From positions 248,001 to 312,000 of the forward strand of contig VWZS01007619.1 of the NCBI GenBank assembly GCA_013397075.1: DNA of 64,000 nucleotides, in the 5' to 3' direction. The translations under genes were made by a program, and so were the position numbers. Source of the DNA: Rhabdornis inornatus. Taxonomy: Eukaryota > Chordata > Aves > Passeriformes > Rhabdornithidae. The notes under the pieces were generated by a model, which had not been told where the DNA came from, ran no database searches, and worked only from the letters and a program-made list of their open reading frames with translations. Shown one piece after another: positions 34,403 through 48,774 of the stretch; position 1 is the stretch's first letter, and every line of letters starts with the position of its first letter.

Positions 34403-37400
34403 GTGAGTTTCATTTATACAAATATAATTCTCACTCAGTTTTTTTCTACCAAAACTCTGCTTGTTCAGAAACCAGAAATTTGTTGGCCAGAAGGTTCCCA
34501 AGTAAGAAGCAAACAAGAATTGTCCATTTCACAGCTATATAATACCCATTATAGGTACTGTCAGTCTGTTCTCAGTGGTCATGCAGCCAGCCTCCAGAAA
34601 TGTGTCATCAAAGCTGACTGGCATTTGGCTGGCTGCAGAAAGGAGAAATACTGAGGAAATTGGGAAGTGCCTTTTAGCAGGTCTTTCCAGAACTGAGTTA
34701 AAGCATTGTGCTGAAAAGACAATAAGAGACATTTTTATGCAGTACATTTCATCCCCAGATTTGTTAATCTTGAAAAGCTGCTGCCACAACTGGAGCTGTT
34801 CTGTGGATGAGAGCACTGCCCCTCTCTATTCCGAACCAGAAAGAATGTGCAGAAAGCAAAGACACACAAATCAAATCCAGCCAACGTTTTCATTACTTTA
34901 TTTATGTTGGGAAGGTGAAAGACAGAGCAGACTTTCTAGGCTATTTTGGTAACTGCAGTGATTTAAAAACGTGGCTAGGCAACAGTGTGTACAGACCTTA
35001 GGCTGTTCTGCCAGCTCATCTAAGTCATCATCTGCAGCATCATTTGCTATTTGGTTACTAGAAATCCTTGGTGCTGAGCACTTCAGCCATGCTGCAGCAT
35101 TCCTAATCATTTCAGCTGGGTTTTTCTGTTCATCACCTAAGGACATATGCCCACAGAGAATATCATTGGATGAGCAACTTCATTTGCCTTTGTGCTCTGC
35201 TCGTGGAGTTGGACAGAGGATGCAATGCCCAGCCTGTGCTAGGTGCACACCAGCTGTAGAGAGGAGTCACTGGAGCTGCAAGGTCCTGCAGTTGGTCATG
35301 GCTTGGGTATGACACTGGAAGCTGAAAATCTTGGCTGCTGTGACAAGGGAATGAGCAGCAGAGAGGCAAGAGCCTGGGCTCCTGAGTCCCAAATCTCCAT
35401 ACACTGTAGGAAAGCCAGTGGTGCCTAAGTGGGACCCTCTCCTCCAGCAGGGCTGGGCTGTTGTGCCAGTGCTGCTGTCCCAGGAGCAGGGGAGCTCCAT
35501 CACCTCAGTGCTGGGGCCCTCACTAACATGTGTGGGTGCCTAAAAATGAATGTAGATATTTCTGCAGCCCAATGTGGACACGGTGCTCAGATTCCTCTGG
35601 GCTGGGCACAGGGGTGCAGTTAGTCTGGTTGCTCTCCAAGGCCAGACTTACACAGCACTTGGGTCACAGTCTGAATTTCACCTTTAAGCACAAGTCCTCA
35701 CTCCAATGTTCTCTGAAGTCCCCCTTGAGCTTTTAAACCTTTGCCCTGAAAAGCTATTCTCTTGATAAGATACATGGTTTAATAACCCTTTTAAAAATAA
35801 TAAAGAAGAAAGAAAATTGAGAGCCCAAAATGTGCACAGTAAGGTCAAATACTCAGTCCCTTCTCCAAACTGAGCTCATCACACTTGGAAAATTCAGGAC
35901 ATAGCTGTATTGGTCCAGCTTTTCTTTGAAGCATTTTAACCTGATGTCCAAAACAAAGCAGTAAATTAGATTAACCAGTCAGCTGAAATTCGATGTCTTT
36001 AGCTGAAATTTGGCATGCGGTTTTGCCAGCTCAGTTATGGATATTTTGGTTTTTTATAACTATTTGGCTTTTTTATTTCTCTCTGTGCCTTTTTTTTTTC
36101 CATCTCCTTCTTTTCCTCCTAAAAATATATTTTCCATTACAAGGACCACAGGAAAGCACCTCACTAACTTCTCTAATGTAGCCTTTTATTTAAATATTTT
36201 AGACACTAGAGACATTTTCTATTAAATACATGTTTCTTTCTTTCTGTCATTGGAACACGGTTTTAAATGTGAAAGTATTTTGTTTCTGAGGTGTATGGAA
36301 ATGAATGTAATGTGGAAATTCACTTTGCTCAAACGAAGCTAAACAAAGCATTAGAAAATATACAAAAAATATGATAGTGATCAATTCAGGGACATCTACT
36401 TCATTTCCATTGCTGATTTCTGGCACCGGTGAAATGAGTTTTTCTCCAGGTAGGTCTTACTTCAAACAGTGAATAATACAGTATATTTTGAAGATTTAAG
36501 TTTTACCAGTGCACATTTCAGGAGTCACTTCACATCAAAGTTAGCAGTGCATTGTTTAGAATTACCAGGGAATTTTTTTATACAGCTGGTTTGTTCCCGT
36601 TCTTTTTTTCACCTGGGTCTTGTAGTGATGATACCAGCACTTTAAAAAGCTCTGTGTGATGTTTGCTCATAACATTTGGAATACTGCATCTTCACTTTAC
36701 TTGTGGGTCATTACCATCTTGAGAGGAATGTCATGGCCAGAGGTTCTTGAATTGTCACTCTATTCTCCATCCTCTGCTGGTTTGAGAACATTGCTGACTA
36801 CCAGGGATAGTCAGAGCTGCTTAGAAATTGTAAAACTGCTTCTCTTTCTCTGGCTTCTGGATTTGCTGGCTTGTTGCTAGCAATTCCAAAGAATCCATGG
36901 TTCTCCAGCCCAGACAGAAATATTTACCTCTCTTCTTGAATTTGCCATGGTTTCTTCTCAAATTTTCTTCAATGTCAGTAAGGGAAGAAGAAACAAACAA
37001 ACAAAAAACATGAACTTTACAACTTTTCTTGGGAGCAAAAATCACCTAAGGCAGCTTTCTAAGGAAGAATAAACCAAGTTGAAAATGGCTTTATTAAATT
37101 CAGCTGTAAGGCTTGCCCTTCAGTTCTGTAGGTCACATGAATACCAACAACATTTCTTTAGACATTTTGCTCCGAATAAAACCCCAAAAGAATAGCAGCA
37201 CACTCATCCATGTGGCTGCAAAGGGAAGTTTGAGTTTCCCAGAATCATGCATTTGAAAGGTTTCCTGGGAGTGATATTCTTCTACAGGCACACCTTGTAT
37301 CTCTATACCAAGTGAGTGAGAATTAGATGCTGTATCCTTTCATTCTTAGTCATTTCTTAATCAAGATGGAATCTCAATCTTATTTATTACAGTGAAACAC

Positions 37401-40400
37401 AGAATAGCCTCACTAAACAAAATAGTACAAATACTATTCTTTTCGTGTACAAAACATGATAATCAATGCAGTAATGGTGTGTATGTCTTAGTTTGTCAAT
37501 AAGTTATTGTTATTAATAAACTATTACTAGTTTATTATCACAACTATTTAAATATTTTTTCAAATATTAATGCATCAAACTCCAGCTGTATCCGGGGTAT
37601 AGCTCTCTCAGAGGGCTGTACCTCGGGCTGTACTGAGCTGTGGAGGGAGAAAATAACTGTCTCACAAAAAGAAAAGTTTAAACAGAGTTCAGAATGGAAT
37701 CCTTATCTCCTTTCCAGCCCTTCCTTTCATTGTTGCACTTTTTTCTTTCCCTGACTCGGTAGAACAAAAGAAATATAGCTTAATGCAGATCTTATCTTCT
37801 GTAGAGTAGCTGTGAAAGAGCAGCTCCACAAAGCCACTGTCCTTTACACAGCCCGGAGTGACTCATTACCTGTGTCAGGGGCTGTTTGCTCTTCTGATCT
37901 GCTCATCCACCGAGCTGCATCCAGAAGCCTGTTTGCACACAGGATTTCTGCCCCCCGAGTATTGAGTGCTGTAAATAAAAGCATTTGTGCCCCTTTCTCT
38001 CGGCTGCAGGGAGCTGATGTGCTCCAGCTGTGAGGCTGCTCCTGTCCCTGGCCCAGCGCTCGGTGAGATTCCAGCAGGAGCAGGCAGATGGTCCATGAAG
38101 GCGGGAGGTTGGAGTGGCATTTCAGAATATCAGCAGTTAGAGGAGATATCTGACATCCATTTTGGAATTGCGACAGGCCCACCCCATGGGTTTTCTGTCT
38201 TAAAGCCATCTGTAACTTGCCAGAAGTGATCTTTTGTTTTCCTGGGGGAGCATCCAGCCTGTGCCCACATCAGAGCTCCTTGGCTCATGTCTGTGTGTTT
38301 GAGGGGATGGCTGGTTCCATCTAAAGGAGCAATCCCCCCACTGCCATCACTGGACAACATGCAGTAAATGAAAGAGTTGAGGATAATCTTAATTAGGAAT
38401 TGACTCCATGTTTTTGCCCTATCAGAAATGTATGGGTGCACATGAGTAAAATGCTACCCTTTGTGACAGTCATAGAGGATGATTAAAATCAGATTTTTTG
38501 ACTAAGATGCAACTCAATAAACAACGACAAAATGGACAAGAGCAGTAGAGTTTGATAAGAGGAGAGCTTCCTCTTTCTCCATCACACTGCAACTAAACTT
38601 GGTTCAATTGTTTCTAGTTTATCACAGTTCAGCCTAAGGCTTTAGAAGTTCAAACACTCATATGAACTGCCTCCTTTCTTTACTCTAAGTCCAGACTAGT
38701 TATTACATGCTATTTTTATTCTTGGTCCATCTCTATAGAGTTTGAGCTGGAAACCTGCAGCAGCACCAGATAGATTATTTCTCCTTTTACAGTTTTTTCT
38801 GTGTACTTGTTTGGTGACTACAAAGTTTGAAAATGAGAACTCAACCTCTCATTACACAGCAGCAATTCCCAGTGGGCAGACTGTTAGAGATGAAATAGCA
38901 AATCACAAGCACTGTAGAGAGATTTAAAAGAGGAAAATTAAAAGTTGTATCATTTGATTAACCTCTGTGTCTCACATTTGAAAATTAAAGATAATTATGT
39001 TTACTTTCATGTAAGCCTAGAAATAATTCTCTGAGATTTTGAAAACCCAGAGCATTGCCATTTACTTAGAGCTGAGATTCCCCCATGCAGTTTTTAATAG
39101 ATTGTACACAAACCCATGTCTGAACTGTTTTTGAATATCTTTTCAAGACAGTATCTGCAATATAGATTTTTATTTTTACCATACCCTCTTTCTCCCACTG
39201 TTCTACAGCTTCACTGTTGAACAAGCCTGGGTTTAAAAGGTGATGTGTTAATCCCACACTATAATTAAGTGATGGCTAAAGTCAAGTCACTGATTTTCCA
39301 GACACTCTCCTTTTTTTTTTTTTCCTTTTCTATTCTTTCGACTGACTATGAAGAATAGAAACTTCCAGGTAAACAGAATTGTCTGAAACAGATTACTTTA
39401 ATGATGATGCCTTTTCCATGAATCAATGATGCACATTAAAGATTCAGAATGCACTTTAGAGCAATCCAAAATGTGGAAAATAGCAAGATACCAGTGAGAT
39501 CCCCCTTTAAATTATAGATTGAGAATTAGATTCTACTTCCAGCCATACAGGTGCAGATCCACTAATTTCAGAGCAGCTTCTGCAGGTTGACATTGAAAAA
39601 TATGTGAAGTAATAGTTTAGTTCTCTTTTTCTCCACTGCATATTTATTGATTTATCTGTATGTTGGAAAGCCTTCCACTTCAAGTATCTCTATAAGCTTT
39701 GACAGAATTTTCAACCTTTCTGATAGACCCCAAAGAAATTCTGGGTAGTTTTTAAATGCACACTAGCAAATCAAATCTGTTCTTAACACCCCTTTCCTGC
39801 ATCCTTCTGAATTGATGGAGCATAGAATTTTTAACCTTTTTTAGGCACAACAGAAGGACACACCTAAGTGATGCATTACTGGTGAAGGAAGAGCTTTGAT
39901 AATAGAAAACTTTGACACTTCTTTAGACAGATCCTCAGCTGTAGTAAACTGAGAAAATCAGCCAGATTTCACATACATCAAAGGGAGATCTAAGCTACAT
40001 GCTCTACATCTGAGGAGGTCAATGTATAGGGTAAAAATGAATGTTGATCTATCATTTTAGAGGTAATAAAATTGAGTCATGAAGAATTTTGAGCACTTCC
40101 TTCCAAGATTAAAAAGTGACTGTAGGGAAGAAAGACCAGGAGTTCTATTTTTATAAATTTAGAGCAATTCCTGTCATGAGAATTAACCTGGTGTGGGGTT
40201 CATAGACCTTTTTTTACCAGACTTCACTTCCATGAGTGCAGCAAAGGGAGTTTTCAAGCAGCTTAATGAGGTTCCTGGCCTGCAACTCCTAAGGAAATAA
40301 AAACCATGATTTTTGTATTCCCTTATGCAGTGAGTCCCAGACTCCTCCATCCTCAGACAGCACAGTCTGTATTTGCAAGAATTTGCAGATAGATTTAGAT

Positions 40401-43400
40401 TAATTCGTCTGAGTAACAAAATAACATGAGGATTAAGAATTGCCTATAAAATGTGAGCTTTGGTAATAAACCAGGATGTGTGGGAGTTCTGCTCTAAGGC
40501 AGCAGTATGTCTTGAGTCAAGGAGACTCAGTGAATAAAACCCTCTCAGCATGGCATTAAATGAAGTTCTTGCTAATTTTGGCTTGGCTTGTGATAGATGG
40601 GAATACATTAATTTTCCATAAGCAAGAAAGCCATGTGTGTTTTCTTTTTGGTAGTAATGGAAGTGACAATACATTTAGAGGGCTTTGAGGAGGCAGAGAG
40701 AGGGAACAGAGATCTTTTCAGTACTTTTTCAGCTGCCCTTCCTCAGCCCAGATTGCTGCTGCAGCAGGGGTAAGTGATGCACATGCTGAAAGCTGCCTGA
40801 TGGTCCCTGGCAGCCTGTCCAATGAGAAGGATGAAGTTCACAGAAATTAATGGAAAACACTGTTACTACTGTGTTGTCTTGCACAAATCATTTTTTACCT
40901 CTGAGCTTCATCCTTCTGCTATCAATGGAAGCATTCCAGATAATGTGATTTTAAAGGGAAAAAGATGTAAACATTTTGCTTTGGTATGCCAGAGACAGGC
41001 TTAATTTTCTGGAGATTTGCTGGATATGTCTGCAAACCATTACAGGCTGAATTAAATCCTTTTGAAAAGCCAGGTCTTATTCCTCTTTACTGTTCTTTGC
41101 ATCTAAACACCCTGATAAAACATACATATTTGTGTTTATTGGGAGAGTTCTGCAATCTCTTTGTTCTTTTTTGTTTGGCCATTTGTACTCATGGTGTGCA
41201 TGCTTGATGAAGTGATACTGCCCTACTAATGTTTCTCCAGTGGCTTCTGAAGAGCCCAACTGAAGTAATATTTTACATCCTTTTGCGTTGCAAAGACAAC
41301 CTGAATACAATGGAGGGGGTTCCTCCTCCCCAGGCTCTATCTAGGTAGAAACAGTGGAGTGACTGAGTGCTTGGTAAGGCATTTCTCCAGCTATGCCAAG
41401 AAGAAATAAAACTCCAGAAGCATGAACTGTCTCATTCCATCTCAGCCAGGCATGGATCCTGAAGCTTAATAAAATTCCCCTTTGTGTGTGGGTACTCTGC
41501 TGGGTGAATGGAGCTTTCTGCCCCCACCTGCTCTCTTTAGGGTAGGGGTCTGTGTTATTGAAGCTGAAGACCTCATCCCATCATTATCCATATTTTCTTC
41601 ACCATTTCTGTCTGGGAAAAAGAAAGTATAACTGACAATAACATTTCTAAAGCCTGAGGCTGAAAGCAAGCTCAAGTGAGAAATTAACCTGATTTCTGAA
41701 GGGCTGTTTCTGGGCTGCTCCTGCTGCTGCCTTTCTCCTGCCTTTCACAAGAAGACATTGTATTTCAGAAGAATTTGCATGTTGATGAGCATCTACAAAA
41801 CAGATTATTTATGTCAGAAACCAGGCAAGGATGAACTTGTGCCCATCTCCCCATTTATACCCCCATTTATGTTCTAAAGAAGTTTTCAGATCAGAAGATG
41901 AGCTTTTATCTTTTTTTCTCTTTCATTACAGAAAACAAATTGAAAAGAAGGTCAATATAAAGATTAAGAAGTCAGGATCAGTCTGAGATCTCTTCTTGAA
42001 ATCTGTTTACTCCTGCACTGCTCTGTATATATGAAGCAGTGTTTAAATTCCAGGTTCCTGTTAAGGTTTTTTAGAGAAAATAATGGAATTTCACAAGCTT
42101 TGGAGTTTGTGCACTCCCAGATTGCTGGAACCTGACAAATTGCAGAGGTGGAATTTGTTCCTGGATTTGTAGATCTGGATTTGAGGCTGCTTTTATATCA
42201 GCCACCAGCCAAAGTTCATGGTGCTTGGTGGTCTGGTTCAGGCTGTGTGTGATCCAAGAGTTAGGAGAGTGCATACTCTTCCCTGGAAAGCAGACATCAG
42301 TTAAAAGAGACTCCTTTGGTTTCTGCTGGAGAAAACCACACTGTCAAGTAACCACAAACTGTTCAGCTAGCTGTGATTTAATTCTTTTGGCAAGAAAAAC
42401 AGTTTGAACCACCTATATTCCTACATAATGGACACTGGCCGTGCTTAATTTTTAATTTTAGCCATGTGCTATTAATTATAGTACCATCCTAGATTTCCTG
42501 GTCTGTCTCTTACTGCTCTCACTGAAATGTGACATGCACAGCAAGCCAACTAAAATGTGACCATGGCACTGCCAGGCCGGCTGACTCCCAGGATTTCCCT
42601 GCCCTGCTCAGGTCTACTCCACTGCCTTCAACTTGCAGTTTTCTCTGCATATGATTTATTGCTGCTGAGGGTTAATTAAAAGGCAAATTCTGCTTAGGTC
42701 TAACTCTCTGAATGCACAGTTAAATCTGGGAGAAACCTTCTGAGGTAAGTTAGTAAGCTTAAAAACGACATAGAGCTTTTTGCATCCCTCTCCTCCCCAT
42801 GTACTTTACAAGTCAGCTTCACGACTACAGTAAGTTTCTCAACTATATGAAACCCCAGAGAGTGAAGCCCTTACTACTGGCTGTGTTGATTAACACTTAG
42901 CTTGTGAGGAGAAGAGAGTCCTTGCAGATGGAGCCTCTTCTGCAGGAACATTTTCCATTGCTGATCTCCTCCTGCGTGCTCCTACTGCCAATGACACACA
43001 GCACATCATCTTTCCAAGCCATTTTACTTTGTTTTCCTCAAACAGAATGATCTAGGAGTGGCAAGGGTGTGCTTTTGCAGTAGTCTCTGGAAAGGCTTAT
43101 TGCTGCCATCTGTCTCAGCTCAGCTTGACCTCCACTCATGTTCTGTAGCATTATTGGTGCCATTTACTCTGTGGTGAAATGCAAAGTCTTTTCACCCAGT
43201 ATCTCAATTCTAAAAGAAAGTTAGAGGAAAGTGCTTTAATCATGGGAAAAATAAAGTAGTAATATTTTGGGGATGCAAACATTTTGTTTCATTCCCCTTT
43301 AAACTTATTTTTTGAAGAATTGAGTTTATTCAATTTTCTCTTTCAAGACATTCAGTTTTAAATGCAGTTTTAGCAGAGTAGGCTTTTTCAAAAGGGTGAG

Positions 43401-43914
43401 TTTCATTTGGAAAACATCAAAATAAAAAATGCTTCACTATTTCCAAGAGGAAACATTTCATTTAAAAACCTGTCAAAGGAAAATGTGTTTACATTTAGTA
43501 AAAGAGCCCTGGTCAGCTTTTTCAGCTGTGAGGTAAAATCTAAATCATTACAAGTTACAGTCCCCCTAAAAGTCATCTGCTCCAGAAATAGGTGCTGACT
43601 GTCTGATACCTCAGCCATCATCCTCCTGAAGTTTTACAGCTCTTGTTTTACAGCTGTCCCAGTTGTAAACCAGAAGCAGGGACAGACTGGATCCCTGCAC
43701 CCTGTGATTTCTTCTTTTTCCCTCCCCCCTCAGCCTTTGCAAGCACTGGCACACTCAAGGCAAGTGCAGCCCTCCCTCAGCATCTCTGTGAGCCACCAAG
43801 GCTCAGAGGTGCAAATTCAGTGTCTCACACTCCCAGTGGGTTGTGACCCGAGGGAGGAAATTGGGTGGATGCAGTTCCTGGGGGTGATGAGTGACCAGCC
43901 CTGGAGGGACAGGT

Positions 43915-43916
<2 letters not shown>

Positions 43917-43954
<38 letters not shown>
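43917..43954. repeat. (GCT)n / CTG trinucleotide tract, about 12 units
   Basis: 38 uninterrupted bases of GCT/CTG in a locally GC-rich island (about 43,660-44,000). Overlapping frames translate it as polyalanine or polyserine, but no gene structure supports expression. Confidence 0.95.
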
Positions 43955-45670
43955 ACCTGCCTGGGACCACCTGAGAACCCCAACCCCAACCCATGCCAAT
44001 AGGAGGTGACAGGGTAGCTCAGTTTTCCTGCTCTTTTTCCTTCAGCTCCTCTGCTAAAAGTGCATGTTTGATAAAAATCTTCTGTAATACAGCCAGCCAG
44101 CCATTAAGAATTAATGTAAATCCAGCAAAGTCTCAGAGATGAAAACAGCTCTTGACCATAAGGAAAGGGGGTGGCATCCAAACTGCTGCCCTGACAGGAC
44201 AGTCTCTGGGAAATGGGAGCTTGTTTCCCAAATATAGTGACTTCGTGGCACCAAGTGCCTTCCTCCTTGAAGTATCTAAGGCCACCTGCTGCTGGAGGGG
44301 CAGGATAAGGGTAATAAATATGATGGCAAAATGTGCTCTGAGGACCAGCAGCACAGCTCCTTTTCCTCTGTGGAACAATTTTTTTCAGTTAAAATGAAAA
44401 GCCCAGACTTGTTTTCATTTTCTTTTAACTAGCAAGAATCTCAACATGCAGCAGAAAGCTTCTCACCCTGATCCCCAATGCAATCAGCCATGGGGGGCTG
44501 GGTGAGCAGACACAGCATCATTCCAGTAAATTTCTCATTAAGAAGCAGCTAAATGCACCAGGTCAGCTTGAAATGCAAATTATGTCTGTGTGATTCACTG
44601 ACACTGCTGACAGTTTTCTCTCAGCTCAGGTTAGGTCTTCCCACTTGTTCAACTCATACTGCAAAGACACTCAAAGTGAGCTGCAGTCAGCTGAAAACAT
44701 CAGAGCTGAATAAAGTCTTTCAAAATAAATAAAATAAAATGGATTTTAGAGGAAGAAGTAGGATCTACTGAGGACTTGGATTAACACATGATCCTACCAT
44801 ACTGCAGAGCTCACTGTTCGTCCACTTCTTTTGCTTTATCTGCCTCGTGTATGTAGATGCTAAGAGCTCCAAGGCAGAGGGGGAGTTTAAAAGCTGAGGA
44901 TGTGGTACCTGCACAGGGGACTCTAGTCTTTACTGGTCCATCAACACCCATGGGGTGACTGAAAATTAAATCAGGAAAAGTGAGAGAAAAGAGATTGAGC
45001 ATTTAAGAATGATGAAATACTGGAAAGTACATGTGGAGTTGAGTTCTGATTTCGTTAGACTGACTAAAAAAGCCAGTATTCAGTCAGAAACAAAGGAAGA
45101 CATGAGGTAGCTAAGGACTGTAGAAATGTCAGTCTGTTATTCCATGCTATTATCCCTCACAGCACTCAAAAACATATTCTCTGAGTTGGTTATCCACAAG
45201 AAATAAAATATTTTGTTTAATGGACTGGTCAGATCTTGGACAACACAGAAATGTGGATGGGATTGGGAAATCAAAGAATGAAATGAAAGGCTGCAAAGAA
45301 GACACTGTTTTTTTCCAGGACACCTGATTGTCTCAGCCCAGCCCCAGCCCGTTCAGGAACTTGCTGTTTACTTTGCTGGAGGTACAAGAGCAGGACCATA
45401 CCTGTTTCTGTTTGAAGTTGCTAAGTTATGAAACCACAGGTTCCACAGCAGGCTCAGGGATGAGTAAGCTTCGCTTCCACCTCGAAAGAGCCACGCAATG
45501 GTCACAAGGAACAGCAGTTCCACAGTGGCCTTGCCAGGAAAAGTGAAGAAAAAAGAAGGATTCAACTGTACCTGATCAACGTGGACAAACCTGTGCAGTT
45601 CTGCCTGAGCAGCCTTTCTGTCAGTAGATATTTGTGGCGAGCAGTTCAGACCAAGGAAGCATGGAGACAT

Positions 45671-45990
45671 TAGAATCACAGAATCATGGAATTGTTAAGG
45701 TTGGAAAAGACTTTAAAGTTCGTCAGCTATCTATCACCATGTTCACCACTAGCCCACATCCTCCAGTGCCACATCCACACATCCCACTTCCAGAGGTGGT
45801 GACTCTACCACTTCTCTGGGCATTCTGTTTCACTGCTAACAACCCTTTCTGTGAAAAAAATTTTCCTAATGTGCAATCTCAACCTTTGCTGGCAAAACTT
45901 GGGGCCATTTCTTTGCTACATGGAGAAGAGACTGACACCCACCTTACTACAACTTCCTCCCAGGTAGATGCACAGAGCAATTAGGGATCC
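45671..45990 (-). mobile_element. CR1 LINE 3' fragment
   Basis: Inverted CR1 3' end: agaatcacagaatcatggaa, ttgttaaggttggaaaagac, aggtggtgactctaccactt, ctctgggcattctgtttcac, aaattttcctaatgtgcaat, ggagaagagactgacaccca and ccttactacaacttcctccc. This differs in subfamily from the 2964 and 18890 copies (the 'gttaaggttggaaaagac' type). The 116-codon + frame over it is an antisense shadow. Confidence 0.95.
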
Positions 45991-48659
45991 CTCAATAAAA
46001 GTGCCTATAAACACTGAGTCACAGAGTAGTCTTTCTGCAAGTCCCACAGCTTTCTATCATATCAATTTTTATTCAAAGCAACTTATTTTTCATAATAATC
46101 CATGAGAACGAAAAAAGACAAGGGCACGTGTATTTTAAAACCACTAGGAATGTCAGACAGATGCTTTACACTTTTTTGGAGATTTCTGGAAGAATTCAAT
46201 AGTTTTTTTCATATGTGAATGTAGTTGTCCTTCTAAGAGGAATCCAGGTGCCACCTCCCTAAGAAACAGCCTAAAGATAAACCTAGCCTTATACTCACAG
46301 ATTTAATAACTTTCAGTCCATTGGCTTTTTAGAGGATTATTACCACCACACTTAGCTTAATTTAAAACATTTTTCAAATTAAAGTCTAATCAAAGTGTCT
46401 TTGCATCTAACCAGAATATTCTCTGCAGGAAACTTGCTGTTTCAGTATCTGGAACAATGGAGAACATTTAAACAGGTACCCTTGTTTCACAATGATACTG
46501 CTCATAGCTCTGGTGTGCAGAGTCTTCTCAGGAGAGTTGTAGCAATGCTGTGGTAATAAAGAGGAAAAAGCCCTGCTGAAACATGTGATGGTTCTGGGAA
46601 GATCTGCATTACATAAGTTGTTTTCTCCCGACCGTTTCAGTCTCTCCATATTTTTGAATGACTAAAGAGATTTATCACGTAAGAAAGTTTCCTGATAAGC
46701 TACTCAACAAGTTATCACACTCCTTCAGCATGCTATTAGCAATGGATGGTTCACTTCTACAGTTCACTGGCATTTGTTGCTCCTGCTGAGAGATTTCTGA
46801 CAGTCTTGCAATAATACAGGACCCGTGTGGATGTTCAGCTAGTGTAAGATAGGGAAATAGCAACTTTTAGCTGAGACAAGCTTAATAAAGTCACAGTTTT
46901 TCAGGTTTCAGAGCAATTGGATATCACATTACAAACCGCAGCCAGAGCCTTATCTAAAATTGGGAATGAGGCACCTTTCTGGCAAGTTCTGCTATAAACA
47001 CTCCAGTAATTCATTGGTGTTATTCTGGTCTCTTGGTGTGAGTCACCAGGCACACTGGTCATACCTCTGTACATGGGCAAAGGTGAAGCAGCCAGAATAC
47101 TGAATAACGTGCATGGTTAAATTTAGTAAAAGATTTTATTTCACGCTGTTACTCAGAACAACTCCTTTACTTTGACAGCAACATTGGGAGGCATGTCCAG
47201 AATTTTGTGTATTCACTTGAATACCTGCAGATGAAAAACAAGTGACCACACCTGTAAGTGCTGATTCACCTGTGTGATTTTATGCTCTCCCTTAACTAAT
47301 TTAGACATGCAAGGAAGTGCCTCATCTGCATCCAGGCAAAACAAAGGCGTTTGGACACCCATTCTTTGAGATCTATGGGAGTTAGAGCATGCTAGATAAT
47401 GAACCATCACATGAATTGGCACACATTGTCCAAGACTTTGAGTGATCTGGCTCAGGCTGGGTGTCAGGGGCAGGCAACTTAGGGGTCCCCCTCCCTTGGA
47501 AGAACCTCTGGCTCATGATTTTTTGGACAGTTAGTATCTCAAATTGAGTAAGATTGTGAAGAAATTTTGACTCATGTCACAACCTTTAGAATAAAAAAGA
47601 AGAGATGTTTGGGATTCTAACAGTATTTATGAATTAAACCTGTCTTTTAATACCCATGTTAACCACAAGATAGTTTCCTGGGGAACTGTTACGTCTCCTG
47701 CTTTGTGTTAAACAGTTGCTGCATATTTTCCTTGCTAGGAGAACAGGTATTGCTGTATTTCTTACAAAAGCACAAAAGGGTTTCAGTACCCTCTTTAGGT
47801 TTATGAATCTCTGTGTGCAATGTTTATTGTTGCTAAATATAGATGTGAAAAGCACCGATCCTTTTCATGGTATTTAAAATACAATGGCTCTTCAGCCTCT
47901 TCAGTTTTCATCTTGTTTCAAGTGGGGAAAAATATTCAGTGTGCTGTATGTTTTCTGCCTCTGAAAGATGTATGTATCTACAGTAACATCATAAATACTT
48001 GGTTGCCTGAAACTGTATAAATATTGTGCTTCTGCCCAATGCAAAAGTGATTCCTTCATTAGCCCAAGATATACAGCTGAAATAAACATGATATACAGTG
48101 AGCTTGTTCTGATTTTGGCTGGATTCTCAGTCTGTGAGACACTTCTTACTCTGGGAAACATAAGATATTTTCTTCTGTTTGCAGAACTAGTGATAACTTG
48201 CTCCACAGAGAACAGAAGACTTACGTTGAACTTGATTTCAAAACATTGCTTAATCTTGGGGCACTATCTAGACTGGTCTCTGTTTCAGCTGAGGTTCAAG
48301 TTCACGTCCCTTTGATGCTGTAAATGGAGCAAGTTGGACTGGCTGACGCAGTATTAAATGTTCTGTGTGCTTTTATAAGGACAAATTAACAAATTATCTG
48401 AGGGCCAGCATGCTCTACTTTACATGCTGAAAATTCAGAGGTAATGACTTTAAAAACTGATTTGTGTTTTCTTTCATGTCCTAAAACATCATTCACATGA
48501 ACTGTCATTCTTGTTCCTTCTGCTGATCTAGAACATCAGGTTATCTCAGCAGAGTTTATACACAAATAGACCAGAAGGCTCAAGTGAGAAATAGGATGAA
48601 AACTCTTATGCCAGTATTGATCTCCATCACAGAAATTCACAAATTCACATGGCACTTGA
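45991..48659. other. Intergenic, nothing recognised
   Basis: About 2.7 kb of AT-rich unique-looking DNA with no supportable gene or repeat. Confidence 0.6.
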
Positions 48660-48774
48660 AGCCTGGACATGTTCCTGGACAGCCTGCTCTAGGGGACTCT
48701 CTTTGAGCAGGGGAGGTTGGACAAGGTGACCTCCAGAGTCCCTTTCCAACACCAACCATTCTGTGATTCTGCAA
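48660..48774 (+). mobile_element. CR1 LINE 3' end, short fragment
   Basis: Sense CR1 tail: ggacatgttcctggacagcc, gggaggttggacaaggtgac, ctccagagtccctttccaac, accaaccattctgtgattct. About 115 bases remain; the 5' side fades out. Confidence 0.92.

Larger units (their letters stand above)
32947..45670. other. Intergenic, mostly unannotated
   Basis: About 12.7 kb without a supportable gene. It contains the small features listed separately (11-mer repeat, CR1 scrap, CTG tract). Reading frames cluster at 34,090-35,620 and 37,810-38,440 on all frames, which reflects local composition, not coding. The stretch 42,430-42,730 has homeodomain-like TAAT runs (ctattaattata, ggttaattaaaagg) and could be regulatory. 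Confidence 0.55.

Noticed and set aside
37500..37545. AATAAACTA-TTAC-TAGTTTATT inverted repeat
   Set aside because: Only 9-bp AT-rich arms; expected by chance in this composition.
43704..44009. Polyalanine-containing 101-codon frame over the CTG tract
   Set aside because: The alanines come from the trinucleotide repeat; no splice or start context shows a gene.
45634..45984. 116-codon + frame
   Set aside because: It lies inside an inverted CR1 fragment; repeat-derived shadow.
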